Assembly (NCBI RefSeq): GCF_039545035.1 | Contig: NZ_BAABRO010000005.1 | Coordinates: forward strand, 372,001-436,000 | DNA: 64,000 nucleotides | Direction: 5' to 3' | DNA from: Novipirellula caenicola | GTDB lineage: Bacteria > Planctomycetota > Planctomycetia > Pirellulales > Pirellulaceae | Part shown: piece after piece, positions 46,036-55,064 of the stretch | Position numbering within the stretch: the stretch's first letter is position 1 | How the letters are laid out: each line of letters begins with the position of its first letter | Position numbers and translations under genes: made by a program | Notes under the pieces: generated by a model | The model's input: the letters and a program-made list of their open reading frames with translations, nothing else | What the model was told of the DNA's origin: nothing | Databases searched by the model: none

Positions 46036-46165
46036 TCGGGTGGAGACCGTTGTCACGACCGCGTCATTCGTTAGAATCGGTTTCGCTACGCCCGGACGAG
46101 ACGCGCCGTACCCGGTCAAGACAAGACGACGCACTTACGAATTTAGTTTCCGTAGGAGCATCGTC

Positions 46166-46492
46166 ATGAAGCCGTGGATTATTTTGTTGATTGCCGGATT
46201 GTTAGAAACCGCGTGGGCGGTGGGGCTGAAGTATACCGACGCGTTTACCCGGTTTTGGCCGAGCTTGATGACCGCCGTCGCGTTAATTCTTAGCATGGTG
46301 TTGCTCGCCATCGCGGTACGCGAGCTTCCGATCGGCACCGCCTACCCCGTGTGGGTGGGAATTGGCGCTGTCGGCGCCGCGACCTTTGGCATGCTGTTTC
46401 TGAGTGAGCCGGTTTCGTTGCCCCGGATTTTCTTTCTCGGTTTGCTGCTGCTGGCCATCATCGGATTGAAGTGGACGTCGGTCTCGGCGTGA
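46166..46492 (+). CDS. SMR-family multidrug/guanidinium exporter (SugE/Gdx-like)
   Basis: 108 residues, four helices. Start ATG 46166 has GGAG 7 nt upstream. The essential membrane glutamate is in IAGLLETAWAVGLKYT (Glu14 position); the motif WAVGLKYTDAFTRFWPSL and the GTAYPVWVGIGAVGAATFGM segment with LFLSEPVS are typical. The ET-W-A-V-GLKY pattern fits the SugE/Gdx side of the family (guanidinium or quaternary ammonium export) better than EmrE. No guanidine riboswitch could be recognised in the 130-bp leader. Confidence 0.9.
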   Translation: MKPWIILLIAGLLETAWAVGLKYTDAFTRFWPSLMTAVALILSMVLLAIAVRELPIGTAYPVWVGIGAVGAATFGMLFLSEPVSLPRIFFLGLLLLAIIGLKWTSVSA

Positions 46493-47082
46493 TGGAGGTC
46501 CAGCGACAAATCGTGCTTGAGGGACTCGCTGGGGATCCAAGGGTTCGCCGCGAAGCGAGCTCGATTTGTTTGTCGCCCCTTCTCCATCTTTACCTCGGAT
46601 CCAGCTTGGTCTCGCTGCAACAACGTTACACGAGCACACTCACTGGCATCGTGAAACGCCCCGATTGGTGGTGACGAGGAAAGCTTTCAAAACTATTTTT
46701 TTCGTGGATAACCTGTTCATTCCTCGAGCGTCCTTGGTGGACGGTTGTCATCGCGGTCTGTTTGTCGTTTCGTGGCGGTGTTGGCCCGTGTTGGACTTTG
46801 CCCTGGTTATCAACCATTCACACACCTGACATTCACGCTTTTTCCACATTCCTACCTGAACCGCAACTCTTTCTGTATCAACAAGTTACGATTGTGAATC
46901 TAGACTTACCAACAGCTGCTTTGCTCGAATTAAGACTACGACGATTTATATATTCTTTAAGCCTTTGATAGCCACCCAGTGAATGTTCAGCTGTAGAAAG
47001 GATTCACCACTACACACATCCGCCCATGAACCGGTACAACATGGCTACGAAATCTTCTTTCTCTTTGTAAGTCCATGGTTCC
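46493..47082. other. Candidate chromosomal origin region upstream of dnaN
   Basis: 590 bp without genes. DnaA-box-like 9-mers: TTATCCACG on the minus strand (46703-46711), TTTTCCACA (46840-46848), TTATCAACC (46807-46815) and GTATCAACA (46875-46883). The first two match the TTATCCACA consensus at 8 of 9 positions, the others at 7. An AT-rich tract GATTTATATATTCTTTAA (46943-46960) could be an unwinding element. dnaA itself is not in the window, and flanking genes do not diverge from this point, so the call is provisional. Confidence 0.45.
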
Positions 47083-48201
47083 ATGAAGATCACTTGCCAA
47101 CGCGAATCGCTCACCGCTGCTTTTGCACTTGCCGCCAGCATCGCTCCGACTCGTTCGCCCAAAGAGATTCTTCAAAATGTGAAGGTGACCGCATCGGGTT
47201 CGCGGATCACCTTGACCGCCACCGACTTGGATGTCGGGATTCGCTTGGATCTCGAAGAAGGGGTGGAAGTGGAAACCGAAGGCACCGCATTGCTGCCCGT
47301 CCAACGGACGATGGCGATCCTGAGAGAAAGCAATGACGAAACGCTGACGATCGAGACCGATGAAGCGGGGATTCGTATCACCGGCAGCCGCAGTAAATTC
47401 CGGCTTCCCGGCAACAATCCTGATGAATTCCCCAGCGTCGCGGAATTCAACGAAGACAAGTACCACGTGCTACCGACCCGTTTGTTCCGTGAAATGGTTC
47501 GCCGCACCGTGTTTGCCACCGACGCCGAGAGCAGTCGTTACGCTCTCGGTGGGGTACTGCTTGAAATGGAAAGCGACTCGGTGGTTGCGGTCGGTACCGA
47601 CGGTCGCCGGTTGGCCAAGATGGAAGGGACTGGCGAATCACAAGGTGGTCACCAGACGACCGGAACCAGTACGATTGTGCCCACGCGAGCGATCCAGTTG
47701 ATGGAACGTGCCGTCAGCGACAAAGACGACACCGTCGACGTGGCAGCCCGCTCTAACGATTTGCTGATTCGGACCCCACGAGCGGTCATCTATTCACGAT
47801 TGGTCGAAGGGCGTTATCCGAATTGGCGACAAGTGTTCCCAAAACGTGAAACGGCCCAACAGATCGACATGGCGGTCGGACCGTTGTTTGCCGCACTTCG
47901 TCAAGCCGCGATTGTGACCGATCATGAGAGCCGAGGGATCGATTTTACCTTTGGTGAAGGCACGCTGAAACTCGAAGCCAGCACAGCCGACATTGGTGAG
48001 TCGCAGATCGAATTGCCGATTCCCTACGACGGCGAAACCATCACGTTGACGATGGACCATCGTTACGTCGCCGATTTCTGCAAGGTGTTGGATAACGAAA
48101 CGAATTTCATCATGGAAATCGAATCGTCATCCAAACCCGCACTGTTAACCACCGATGATGGTTTCAGTTACGTGATCATGCCGATGGCCCGCGACCGCTA
48201 A
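47083..48201 (+). CDS. dnaN: DNA polymerase III sliding clamp (beta subunit)
   Basis: 372 residues, the normal length, with three clamp domains. Start MKITCQRESLTAAFALAASI; conserved segments RSPKEILQNVKVTASG, TALLPVQRTMAILRE, FRLPGNNPDEFPSV, VFATDAESSRYALGGVLLEM, AVGTDGRRLAKME, LVEGRYPNWRQVFP, and the C-terminal IMPMARDR that ends near the hydrophobic cleft motif (VIMPM). It tethers polymerase III to DNA and recruits repair factors. It stands alone, not beside dnaA or recF, but next to an origin-like non-coding region. Confidence 0.97.
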   Translation: MKITCQRESLTAAFALAASIAPTRSPKEILQNVKVTASGSRITLTATDLDVGIRLDLEEGVEVETEGTALLPVQRTMAILRESNDETLTIETDEAGIRITGSRSKFRLPGNNPDEFPSVAEFNEDKYHVLPTRLFREMVRRTVFATDAESSRYALGGVLLEMESDSVVAVGTDGRRLAKMEGTGESQGGHQTTGTSTIVPTRAIQLMERAVSDKDDTVDVAARSNDLLIRTPRAVIYSRLVEGRYPNWRQVFPKRETAQQIDMAVGPLFAALRQAAIVTDHESRGIDFTFGEGTLKLEASTADIGESQIELPIPYDGETITLTMDHRYVADFCKVLDNETNFIMEIESSSKPALLTTDDGFSYVIMPMARDR

Positions 48202-48300
48202 CGATTAGAGCATCTGCATAAATACTGCAGAATCCAAGCCGTAGTTACGTTCGCCCGAACGTGGTCCACCGTCTGGCGACACTAGCTACAACAAAGACCT

Positions 48301-51300
48301 TTATCGGGGCGGAGCGACATCGTGTAACGATGCACCTTTCTCTGCACTGATCACCAGGATGGCAAAACGGGTCGCACCTTTGGCATCATCGGCACTGACG
48401 CTGGCGTAATCAAATCGGCCGCGTGAATCGGTGTAACCGTCCTTATAAAAACGGACGTCTCCATCGGGATACTTTGCATAGACCTTCACATACGCGGTAT
48501 CGATAGGATGGTGAGATTTCGCATCACTGGCCTGCAGCTGCCCGTAGCTTTCCGAGACATAGGTCGTCATCTCGCCACCAAAATAGAGTGCCGTGTCTCG
48601 TGAGGCTCCCGCGACAACTTCCACCAACAACGTTTGTCGACGGCGGTTCTCATCAAGCTCATAACGGGCCACCCCATTGGCTTGATCAAAGTCAAGCGTT
48701 TCGCTCCGCGTTGGTTTGACCATCGCCATTCGCTGCAGATCTTCGCGAACAAACGGAGCCTTGCTAAACAGCAACTCGAGATCCACACCGTACAGATTCA
48801 GCGTCGCGGATTTGGATTGACGATGATCGATTCGCAACGAGTCGCCTTCGACACGCACAAGGACCTCGGGTTGCTCGTCCGCAGCAGAGGCTTGTTGCTG
48901 TTCTCGATCGAGTACCGCTAGATCACCGCTACCCTGTTGGATCGCATCGGGTTCACCCTTGGCGGGGTCTTTGGAAACAAGTTGCTCGTTCATTCGCAAA
49001 TCGCGGCGCTGACGCAGCTGGTTCGCCAGTTCACCAAACCGTGATTGCCAACGCGGCACCAATTCATCACGGCGAAGGTTGGCGATTTGTTCGGCTCGGT
49101 CGTATTGGCCCTGATGCATGGCCAAGTAGGCGTCCATGTAGTCGTATTGCAATTGGGTCGCAATCGAGTCTCGGTCGATCTTGGCAAACGTATCGATTGC
49201 TTCTTCGATTCGATTTTGGATCAAAAGATAGTACGTCAAGGCAAGACGTTGGTTTTGCGGGATCTCGCTTTGGAACCCCAGCACGCGGACAAAGTCACGA
49301 TATTGGTCAAGGAAGGTCGAGTTAAGAATCTCGTTTTCGGCCTTCAAACGATGAATACGAGCCCGTACCAGTGGAGCGTACTCGAGCATCTCGATGATCC
49401 GTCGCTCGATCGCATCGACTTGCAGCAGCGGGCTGTCCAGTTCCGGTCCAACTCGTTCGACCAAATCGTCCGAAAGCGACAAATAGGTGCGAATCGCGGG
49501 TTCATCACGGTACTTTAGCGAATAGGCCCAGAGTTCCGATTCGGGGAGATTGGCACTTCGCAGCACCTTGATGACGGCTTGATACACGTCCGGCTGTTGC
49601 ATGCGATGTGCGATCAACATCCAATCGAGATCGCGAAGGTTCGCCGAGGCGAGGAAATCAGTGATCTCGGCCGCGGTGCCGCTACGAGCGACCTTGTCCC
49701 ACGTCACGCTAGTCAATTCCGTTGGTTGATCAACGACGTTAAACGATCGATTCTGGGCACGGGCAAGCAACTCGCCATCGCTTGCGACCGTGGCAGGATA
49801 GTGCGGGAAATCGCCGGCGGCGGGAAAGTAGAACTCGTACTCAACCGCGTGGACCGCAAACGGAGCGAGCGTGACGGTCTTGCTGTCGGTCACTTGGCTA
49901 CCGCTCAGCGGCAAACTGCCCTCGGGGATCTGCCAGAACACATCGACGGTTTGTGGATTGGCTGTGGGATTCGAAATGACGGTTTGCCCCTTGTAAGCGA
50001 CGCCTGTCAGAAACTCCTTGGGCTCTTCGCTGCGGCGATTCTGGCTCGGTGGCGGCGTATTGGCAGCTGCGAACCGTTGCCCCACCAAGATGCTGCTGTT
50101 GGCGTCGTCGTTGACCTTTAGCGTCCGCAACCGTTTCATCACCACGGCAACCGGATGTTCCGGAGCGTAGGATTCACCTTCGTTGCCGGGCAAACTGATA
50201 TCACCCGATTTCAGTGGCAACCCGCACATCGCAAGCGCCACCAACGCGGCGTGACGATTCTCTACGGGATACAACAGATGCGACGACACCGGTGGATTGT
50301 CGCTGTCCGAGAGTGCCAAGTCAGCCCAAAACGGATCGACTTCGATCAGATCGCTGGGAAACGGTTCCTGCACGGTAAAAACTTGATCCCATTGGCTTTC
50401 GGCCCACTGTTTTGTCGAGTCGAGTTCACGAAAGAAAGCCAACTCCCTCGCAGCGGAGCGACGCGAGAATCGGCCCAACACTCGCTTTTCCTCTTCTTCG
50501 CCCAGTCGTTCTCGGTCAAGCGATTCAAAATCTTTGAGATCCAACGATCGCTTCTTTCGAGCGGGAGCCGCCTTGGCTTTGTCGTTGCGGGGCATCGCGC
50601 CGCCGCCAAACGCAAATCCGCCGCCTCCCATCCCGCCGCCCCTGCCGCCAAGTCCTTCGAACTCGGCCATGTCATCCATCATCATCATGTCGCTGCCGAA
50701 ATCTTCGAACATGACGTTGGCTTTCAGCGCGCTTTCAATGTTGATGCGGATTTGTTGGTGATCGGTGTCCTGCAGATCGATCCATTCCTTCAATTCGCGT
50801 TGCACCTGGTTGCGAACCTTAGGCATCCGAATTGCCAATAACGCTCGCTCGGCGTAGTTCAGTTGATTGTATTTCCACAGCTCGGTGTACGGTTTCAGAT
50901 CGTCTTCGAGCAGCCAGTGATCGACAAACTGCTTTTCCTTTTTGTTTTCGAGATAAGGTTTGATGATCTCAGCAAAAAAGTGGGGGTCATGCATCTTTAG
51001 GAATAGATGTAGTTCGTGGCTTGCCAATCGAGAGTAGGCTTCCAGCTTGGCTGATTTTTCGAGTTGATCCCACGTGGCGAGTTCCTGAAATTCTTCGAGC
51101 CGAGGGTCGGGAACCAAGGTCAGATACAGTTTCAACAACGCAGCGACATTTCCATAAACCTGCAGTTGAGCCGACCCAAGTTGCTGGAAATCGAGCGGTT
51201 TGTCTTTCGATACGATCGTCACGGCTCGTTCAAACGAGACCGCTTTTTCGGCTGCGATCGCTTTGGCAAGTCGCAGATCGATCGTCTCGATATCGTCGAG

Positions 51301-54300
51301 CGGAGCCGTCATGGTTCGCTGGATCACCGTGGATGGATCGGTAACGATGATTTGCAGCAGCGGCAGCCCGTCGATCAAATTAGCCGGCACACTGACAACC
51401 CCATTTTCGTCGGGTCGCAGATTGGTGATAGTGACGCCACAATCCGCCAAAAAGTCGTAGTCCGACGTTGGGGCTTCGGTGTCCTCACTTCGACGATCCG
51501 CCTCGGCTCTCATCCGCGACAGATTGTCTTGCGGGGCACTCGCCCTCGGTTCATCCCCCGCCGTCACCGATTGGCTGGTATTGCTTGTTTCCTCGGTTTC
51601 CCAGGGATTCAAGATCACGCTGGGCTGCGGCAACATCACGCCGGGATACTTGGCGGCGTACCGGCGACGCAGCACGTATTGGTATTCGTCGCCTAATCGT
51701 AGATCACTGATGTAACCGCATCGAGGAAGCGAAACGCTTCGCCCACGCAATCCCGGCATTGGCAAATGCAGCGGATCCGCGGGACTTTCCACATCCAAGT
51801 ACCGAGTCGCGAACACATGCACACGAGCCAAGTCGGTTTGTCCAGACAACTGTATTCGCAAGCCCTCCGCATCCCGTACCATCGACGCCACGCCGAGGGG
51901 AACGATGGGTGAGACCTCGCGATGACGAATCTTTCCAACCGCGACATGGTCGATCACCGGCCCATCGACGACCGCGATCGCGGTTGGTGCCGCGGTGTTA
52001 CGGTCGATCAAACGGTAATCGCCCGCCGCCAGCTTTTTGATGCGAAGCAGTCCTTTGTCGATCACCAATTGATCGCTCAAATCGGCGTCGTTGACTCCCG
52101 CGCGTAGTCGAATCAATCGGTAGCGATCCGAGACCGGGTCGGGCGAATCAACCACCGGCAATTCAATTCCGATGTCCGTGGTTGTGTGAACGGTGTTAGG
52201 CCAAAACACCTCGTCAAGTTTTAGGTCACGAGTATGTCGCGGCCCCGATCCGGCAGCGAAGCTGATGCGCTTCACGTATGGCAGTGACGACAACCGTACC
52301 CTGCCTTGTTGATCGGTTTGCAGCGTTTGCTTGATCTCGGAGCCGCGGACATGGGTCGAGAGCGAAATCGAGACGGTCGCCCCGGCAATCGCTTCGCCGG
52401 ATCGACCGCGAACTTCGATCACATATTCATCACCATCACGCGTCAGGAATGCATCATGTGTCGAATTGGTTTTCCGAATCGTAGCGATTTGCCACTGCTG
52501 AGTCGTGCGAAGCCTACGCCACTGGTTCGTCGATAACGAGCGGATTTGGCCGCTCAACGACGCTTGAACCTGCAACACTCGAGCGGGGACGCGAAACGGC
52601 ACCACCAAATCGCCCTGCGAATTTAATTTGATGTCCTCGATCGTTTTGGTGGTCGTAATGCCATCCAGATCGACCGCCTCGATTTGGACGCTGACATCGG
52701 TCAACAGCGAAGGATCGAGCGGGGTGTCGCCCATGGCAATGCGTGGGCGGATCAGCAATGAAGTACTTTCACCTGATTGCACTTGGGTGCGATCCAGGTG
52801 CATCCCGGCGGTCAAAACGTAATCTTCGACAAAGTGAGAAAATTTGATTTTTTCGGCCAATTCACCATCGCTCACGATCGCATCGCGGTGAGTGGCATCG
52901 GATACCGGCGGCAACGTCACCGAGCCCGAATCGTCGGCTAGAAATTCGCGTCCCGCGACGATCATGCGGGCGTGAGCGATCGGTTTGCGGTCTTCATCAA
53001 CAATCGTGAATTTCATTCCATCGGCGGTGATCGTGTCGACGTGGTGCAGTTCGCCGCGGCGAATCATCGCTCGAGCGCGGACGCCTTTGCCGACCAAATC
53101 CACCACCCAGACGCCTCGACCACGGATTTCGTCGAGTTCCAAAATTTCGCGATGACGCTGAACCGCAGGTTGGGTGTAGGTGAGTTTTCGCTCGTGGGTG
53201 GCGACCAATCCGTCAAGATCGATGTCGGTGTCCAGCGGTTCTTGGTGCGTTCGCAGAAAAGCGAGTGAGTTGATTTCATAGATGCGAAGTACCAATTCGT
53301 CGACGTTTTTGATATCCACGATCAACTGCGCCGGATTGTCACTATCAAATCGCGGTTTGTTTTGCGGGGCCAGTCGCAGCTGGACCGAATCACGGATCGA
53401 TTGCCGCTCGGCAGGCGACAGCAAGCGATACCATTGTTCTTCGTCACCAATGCCGAACATCAACTTGGTTTCGGCAAACACACGCCACAGGTAATCGGGT
53501 TGGATCAGTTCTGCGAATGCATCGCTGTTATCGGCGTCCTTCAAAAAGTGTTCGAGGTAGACGCGGACCAGCGAAACTTCGTCCCCGATCGGCGGCAGCA
53601 GAGCCATCGGCATGAAGTTTTCACCAAGGTTCGCCTTCGGTGCAGGACGTTTTGCCCATTCCGGGTGCACGATGGGACTGTGCCGCGGCAACGCGAGATA
53701 ACGCAGAAAGAGCTCGCGATCGTAGACACCGGCCGCTAAATTGGCTTCGAGCAAACGGAACGCCGACGAGGCTTTCAGTGAGTTGTAACTTGGTGGCAGC
53801 GTACGAACATAGGCATCGACTCGCTGCAGGTAGGCCCGCCGCTGAGCCGGTTGCTGTGACAAATCAACATCGTCGCTTGGACGCAGACGCAATAACTTGG
53901 CCGACACAAACGAGTTATCGTCGGTGATCTCGGGCACCGCCGCCGCGACACGATCCAGTTCGGCAAGCGTTAGCACTTGATGCGCCGCCAAGTCGCCAAA
54001 ACGGACCTCTTGTTTTCGTCGCGATTGCAGTTCGCGAATCACCAGCTCGTCGAGGTCTTTGATCGTGGCATGATCGACTCGGGCGAGAAAATCATGCAAA
54101 TTCAGTTTTAGACCCGCGGTTTCGCCGCTTCGATACTTTTCGGCCAATCGCTGCATCCCGATCGGCAACAGCGTGTCATCCTGCTGCACCGCCTCTCGAA
54201 CCAAACGATCAAGATCCAACAGTGCGACATCAAACTGGCTCGGGTAACGTCGTTCGCCTTTGACCGGCGGCGCAGGATGATGCAATTGGACACCAAGCCG

Positions 54301-54648
54301 TTTGACCAAATGGTCGATCGTTCGCTCGGGGGTCTGTGAATAGGTCAGCAGCCGTTGGCGATCGATCATGCCGCGAATGACCGCGGTTTCTCGGCCTTTG
54401 TTTTCAGCCAACCAATCGTTCAGGAAGACTTCGGCGCGGTCCAATTGGCCCGAGGTTTGGTAGTGCAAACAGTGGTAAAAGTAATAGTCATCACTGGCGG
54501 GGATCAGTTCAGCAAGAAACGCCTCGCGATCGTCCGTCAAAGCGTATCGTTCCATGATGCCGATGGGTTCTGCCATGACGTTTCCTATGGCGAGTGACAA
54601 AAAAAGACCGAAACCGAGTAGGGCCCGAGCGGGCGAGGTCGCATGCAT
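48301..54648 (-). CDS. Giant secreted macroglobulin-like protein (function unknown)
   Basis: 2115 residues from ATG 54648, giving a signal peptide (MHATSPARALLGFGLFLSLA to VMA). The N-terminal ~600 residues are helical. A middle part has repeated Ig/MG-like beta domains (SVTLPPVSDATHRD, SLLIRPRIAMGDTPLD, EVRGRSGEAIAGATVSISLS, LRPDENGVVSVPANLIDG) as in alpha-2-macroglobulins. A Gly/Met-rich stretch near residue 1370 (MMMMDDMAEFEGLGGRGGGM) sits where flexible bait-like loops occur, then helical TPR-like repeats (SIATQLQYDYMDAYLAMHQG) and a final Ig-like domain (AYVKVYAKYPDGDVRFYKDG). I see no CGEQ thioester motif. Similar giant proteins occur in planctomycetes; a protease-trapping or surface role is only suggested. 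Confidence 0.75.
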   Translation of the reverse strand: MHATSPARALLGFGLFLSLAIGNVMAEPIGIMERYALTDDREAFLAELIPASDDYYFYHCLHYQTSGQLDRAEVFLNDWLAENKGRETAVIRGMIDRQRLLTYSQTPERTIDHLVKRLGVQLHHPAPPVKGERRYPSQFDVALLDLDRLVREAVQQDDTLLPIGMQRLAEKYRSGETAGLKLNLHDFLARVDHATIKDLDELVIRELQSRRKQEVRFGDLAAHQVLTLAELDRVAAAVPEITDDNSFVSAKLLRLRPSDDVDLSQQPAQRRAYLQRVDAYVRTLPPSYNSLKASSAFRLLEANLAAGVYDRELFLRYLALPRHSPIVHPEWAKRPAPKANLGENFMPMALLPPIGDEVSLVRVYLEHFLKDADNSDAFAELIQPDYLWRVFAETKLMFGIGDEEQWYRLLSPAERQSIRDSVQLRLAPQNKPRFDSDNPAQLIVDIKNVDELVLRIYEINSLAFLRTHQEPLDTDIDLDGLVATHERKLTYTQPAVQRHREILELDEIRGRGVWVVDLVGKGVRARAMIRRGELHHVDTITADGMKFTIVDEDRKPIAHARMIVAGREFLADDSGSVTLPPVSDATHRDAIVSDGELAEKIKFSHFVEDYVLTAGMHLDRTQVQSGESTSLLIRPRIAMGDTPLDPSLLTDVSVQIEAVDLDGITTTKTIEDIKLNSQGDLVVPFRVPARVLQVQASLSGQIRSLSTNQWRRLRTTQQWQIATIRKTNSTHDAFLTRDGDEYVIEVRGRSGEAIAGATVSISLSTHVRGSEIKQTLQTDQQGRVRLSSLPYVKRISFAAGSGPRHTRDLKLDEVFWPNTVHTTTDIGIELPVVDSPDPVSDRYRLIRLRAGVNDADLSDQLVIDKGLLRIKKLAAGDYRLIDRNTAAPTAIAVVDGPVIDHVAVGKIRHREVSPIVPLGVASMVRDAEGLRIQLSGQTDLARVHVFATRYLDVESPADPLHLPMPGLRGRSVSLPRCGYISDLRLGDEYQYVLRRRYAAKYPGVMLPQPSVILNPWETEETSNTSQSVTAGDEPRASAPQDNLSRMRAEADRRSEDTEAPTSDYDFLADCGVTITNLRPDENGVVSVPANLIDGLPLLQIIVTDPSTVIQRTMTAPLDDIETIDLRLAKAIAAEKAVSFERAVTIVSKDKPLDFQQLGSAQLQVYGNVAALLKLYLTLVPDPRLEEFQELATWDQLEKSAKLEAYSRLASHELHLFLKMHDPHFFAEIIKPYLENKKEKQFVDHWLLEDDLKPYTELWKYNQLNYAERALLAIRMPKVRNQVQRELKEWIDLQDTDHQQIRINIESALKANVMFEDFGSDMMMMDDMAEFEGLGGRGGGMGGGGFAFGGGAMPRNDKAKAAPARKKRSLDLKDFESLDRERLGEEEEKRVLGRFSRRSAARELAFFRELDSTKQWAESQWDQVFTVQEPFPSDLIEVDPFWADLALSDSDNPPVSSHLLYPVENRHAALVALAMCGLPLKSGDISLPGNEGESYAPEHPVAVVMKRLRTLKVNDDANSSILVGQRFAAANTPPPSQNRRSEEPKEFLTGVAYKGQTVISNPTANPQTVDVFWQIPEGSLPLSGSQVTDSKTVTLAPFAVHAVEYEFYFPAAGDFPHYPATVASDGELLARAQNRSFNVVDQPTELTSVTWDKVARSGTAAEITDFLASANLRDLDWMLIAHRMQQPDVYQAVIKVLRSANLPESELWAYSLKYRDEPAIRTYLSLSDDLVERVGPELDSPLLQVDAIERRIIEMLEYAPLVRARIHRLKAENEILNSTFLDQYRDFVRVLGFQSEIPQNQRLALTYYLLIQNRIEEAIDTFAKIDRDSIATQLQYDYMDAYLAMHQGQYDRAEQIANLRRDELVPRWQSRFGELANQLRQRRDLRMNEQLVSKDPAKGEPDAIQQGSGDLAVLDREQQQASAADEQPEVLVRVEGDSLRIDHRQSKSATLNLYGVDLELLFSKAPFVREDLQRMAMVKPTRSETLDFDQANGVARYELDENRRRQTLLVEVVAGASRDTALYFGGEMTTYVSESYGQLQASDAKSHHPIDTAYVKVYAKYPDGDVRFYKDGYTDSRGRFDYASVSADDAKGATRFAILVISAEKGASLHDVAPPR

Positions 54649-55064
54649 GACAGCAAGTTCCAGGTGCAAAAGGAGATGGCCATAGCCATTATAGATCGCC
54701 GAAACATCATAGTCACAACGATCCATCGAGCCCTTTATTAGATCGAAAGTGCCGGATGCGTGTAAAAAAACCGGAAAAACACGCAGCATGGTCCCCTATC
54801 CAGCGGATGATAGGCCAAGTCTGGGTTGCGGATGCCGTGGGGATCCGCATCGGGGCAGCGGCTGTGGCTGTTCGACTGGCACCTCGGCACCAACATCGAC
54901 CGTGTCTCAATGGGTTAGCCGCTTTCGACCAACGCGGTGAACGGCTTGTTGATTGAATCCAATTGCAAATGGCACCGGACAGTGCGTGGAACCCGGCGGC
55001 TCACGCGTCGCGGCTCATTAAATCAACTAGCGGTGAAGCATTTCGTCGCGAAATTAGCACAAAC
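54649..55064. other. Intergenic region with dispersed-repeat copy
   Basis: 416 bp upstream of the giant gene and downstream of the helicase gene. Its right part is repeat copy 3. The rest shows no gene. Confidence 0.55.
54941..55035. repeat. Modular dispersed repeat, copy 3
   Basis: ACGGCTTGTTGATT at 54941-54954, and AATCAACTAGC at 55021-55031 as the opposing arm. On the minus strand the right part reads GTTGATTTAATGAGCCGCGA followed by CGCGTGAGCC, the same module as the copy near 18.76 kb. Partly inverted-repeat bounded, no coding potential. Confidence 0.75.

Noticed and set aside
46036-46165. Guanidine riboswitch before the SMR exporter gene
   Set aside because: Two ACGA tetramers occur, but no paired stems around them and no guanidine-I core; not supportable.
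48240-48262. Terminator after dnaN
   Set aside because: ACGTTCG/CGAACGT forms a stem but the loop is only two bases and no T-run follows.
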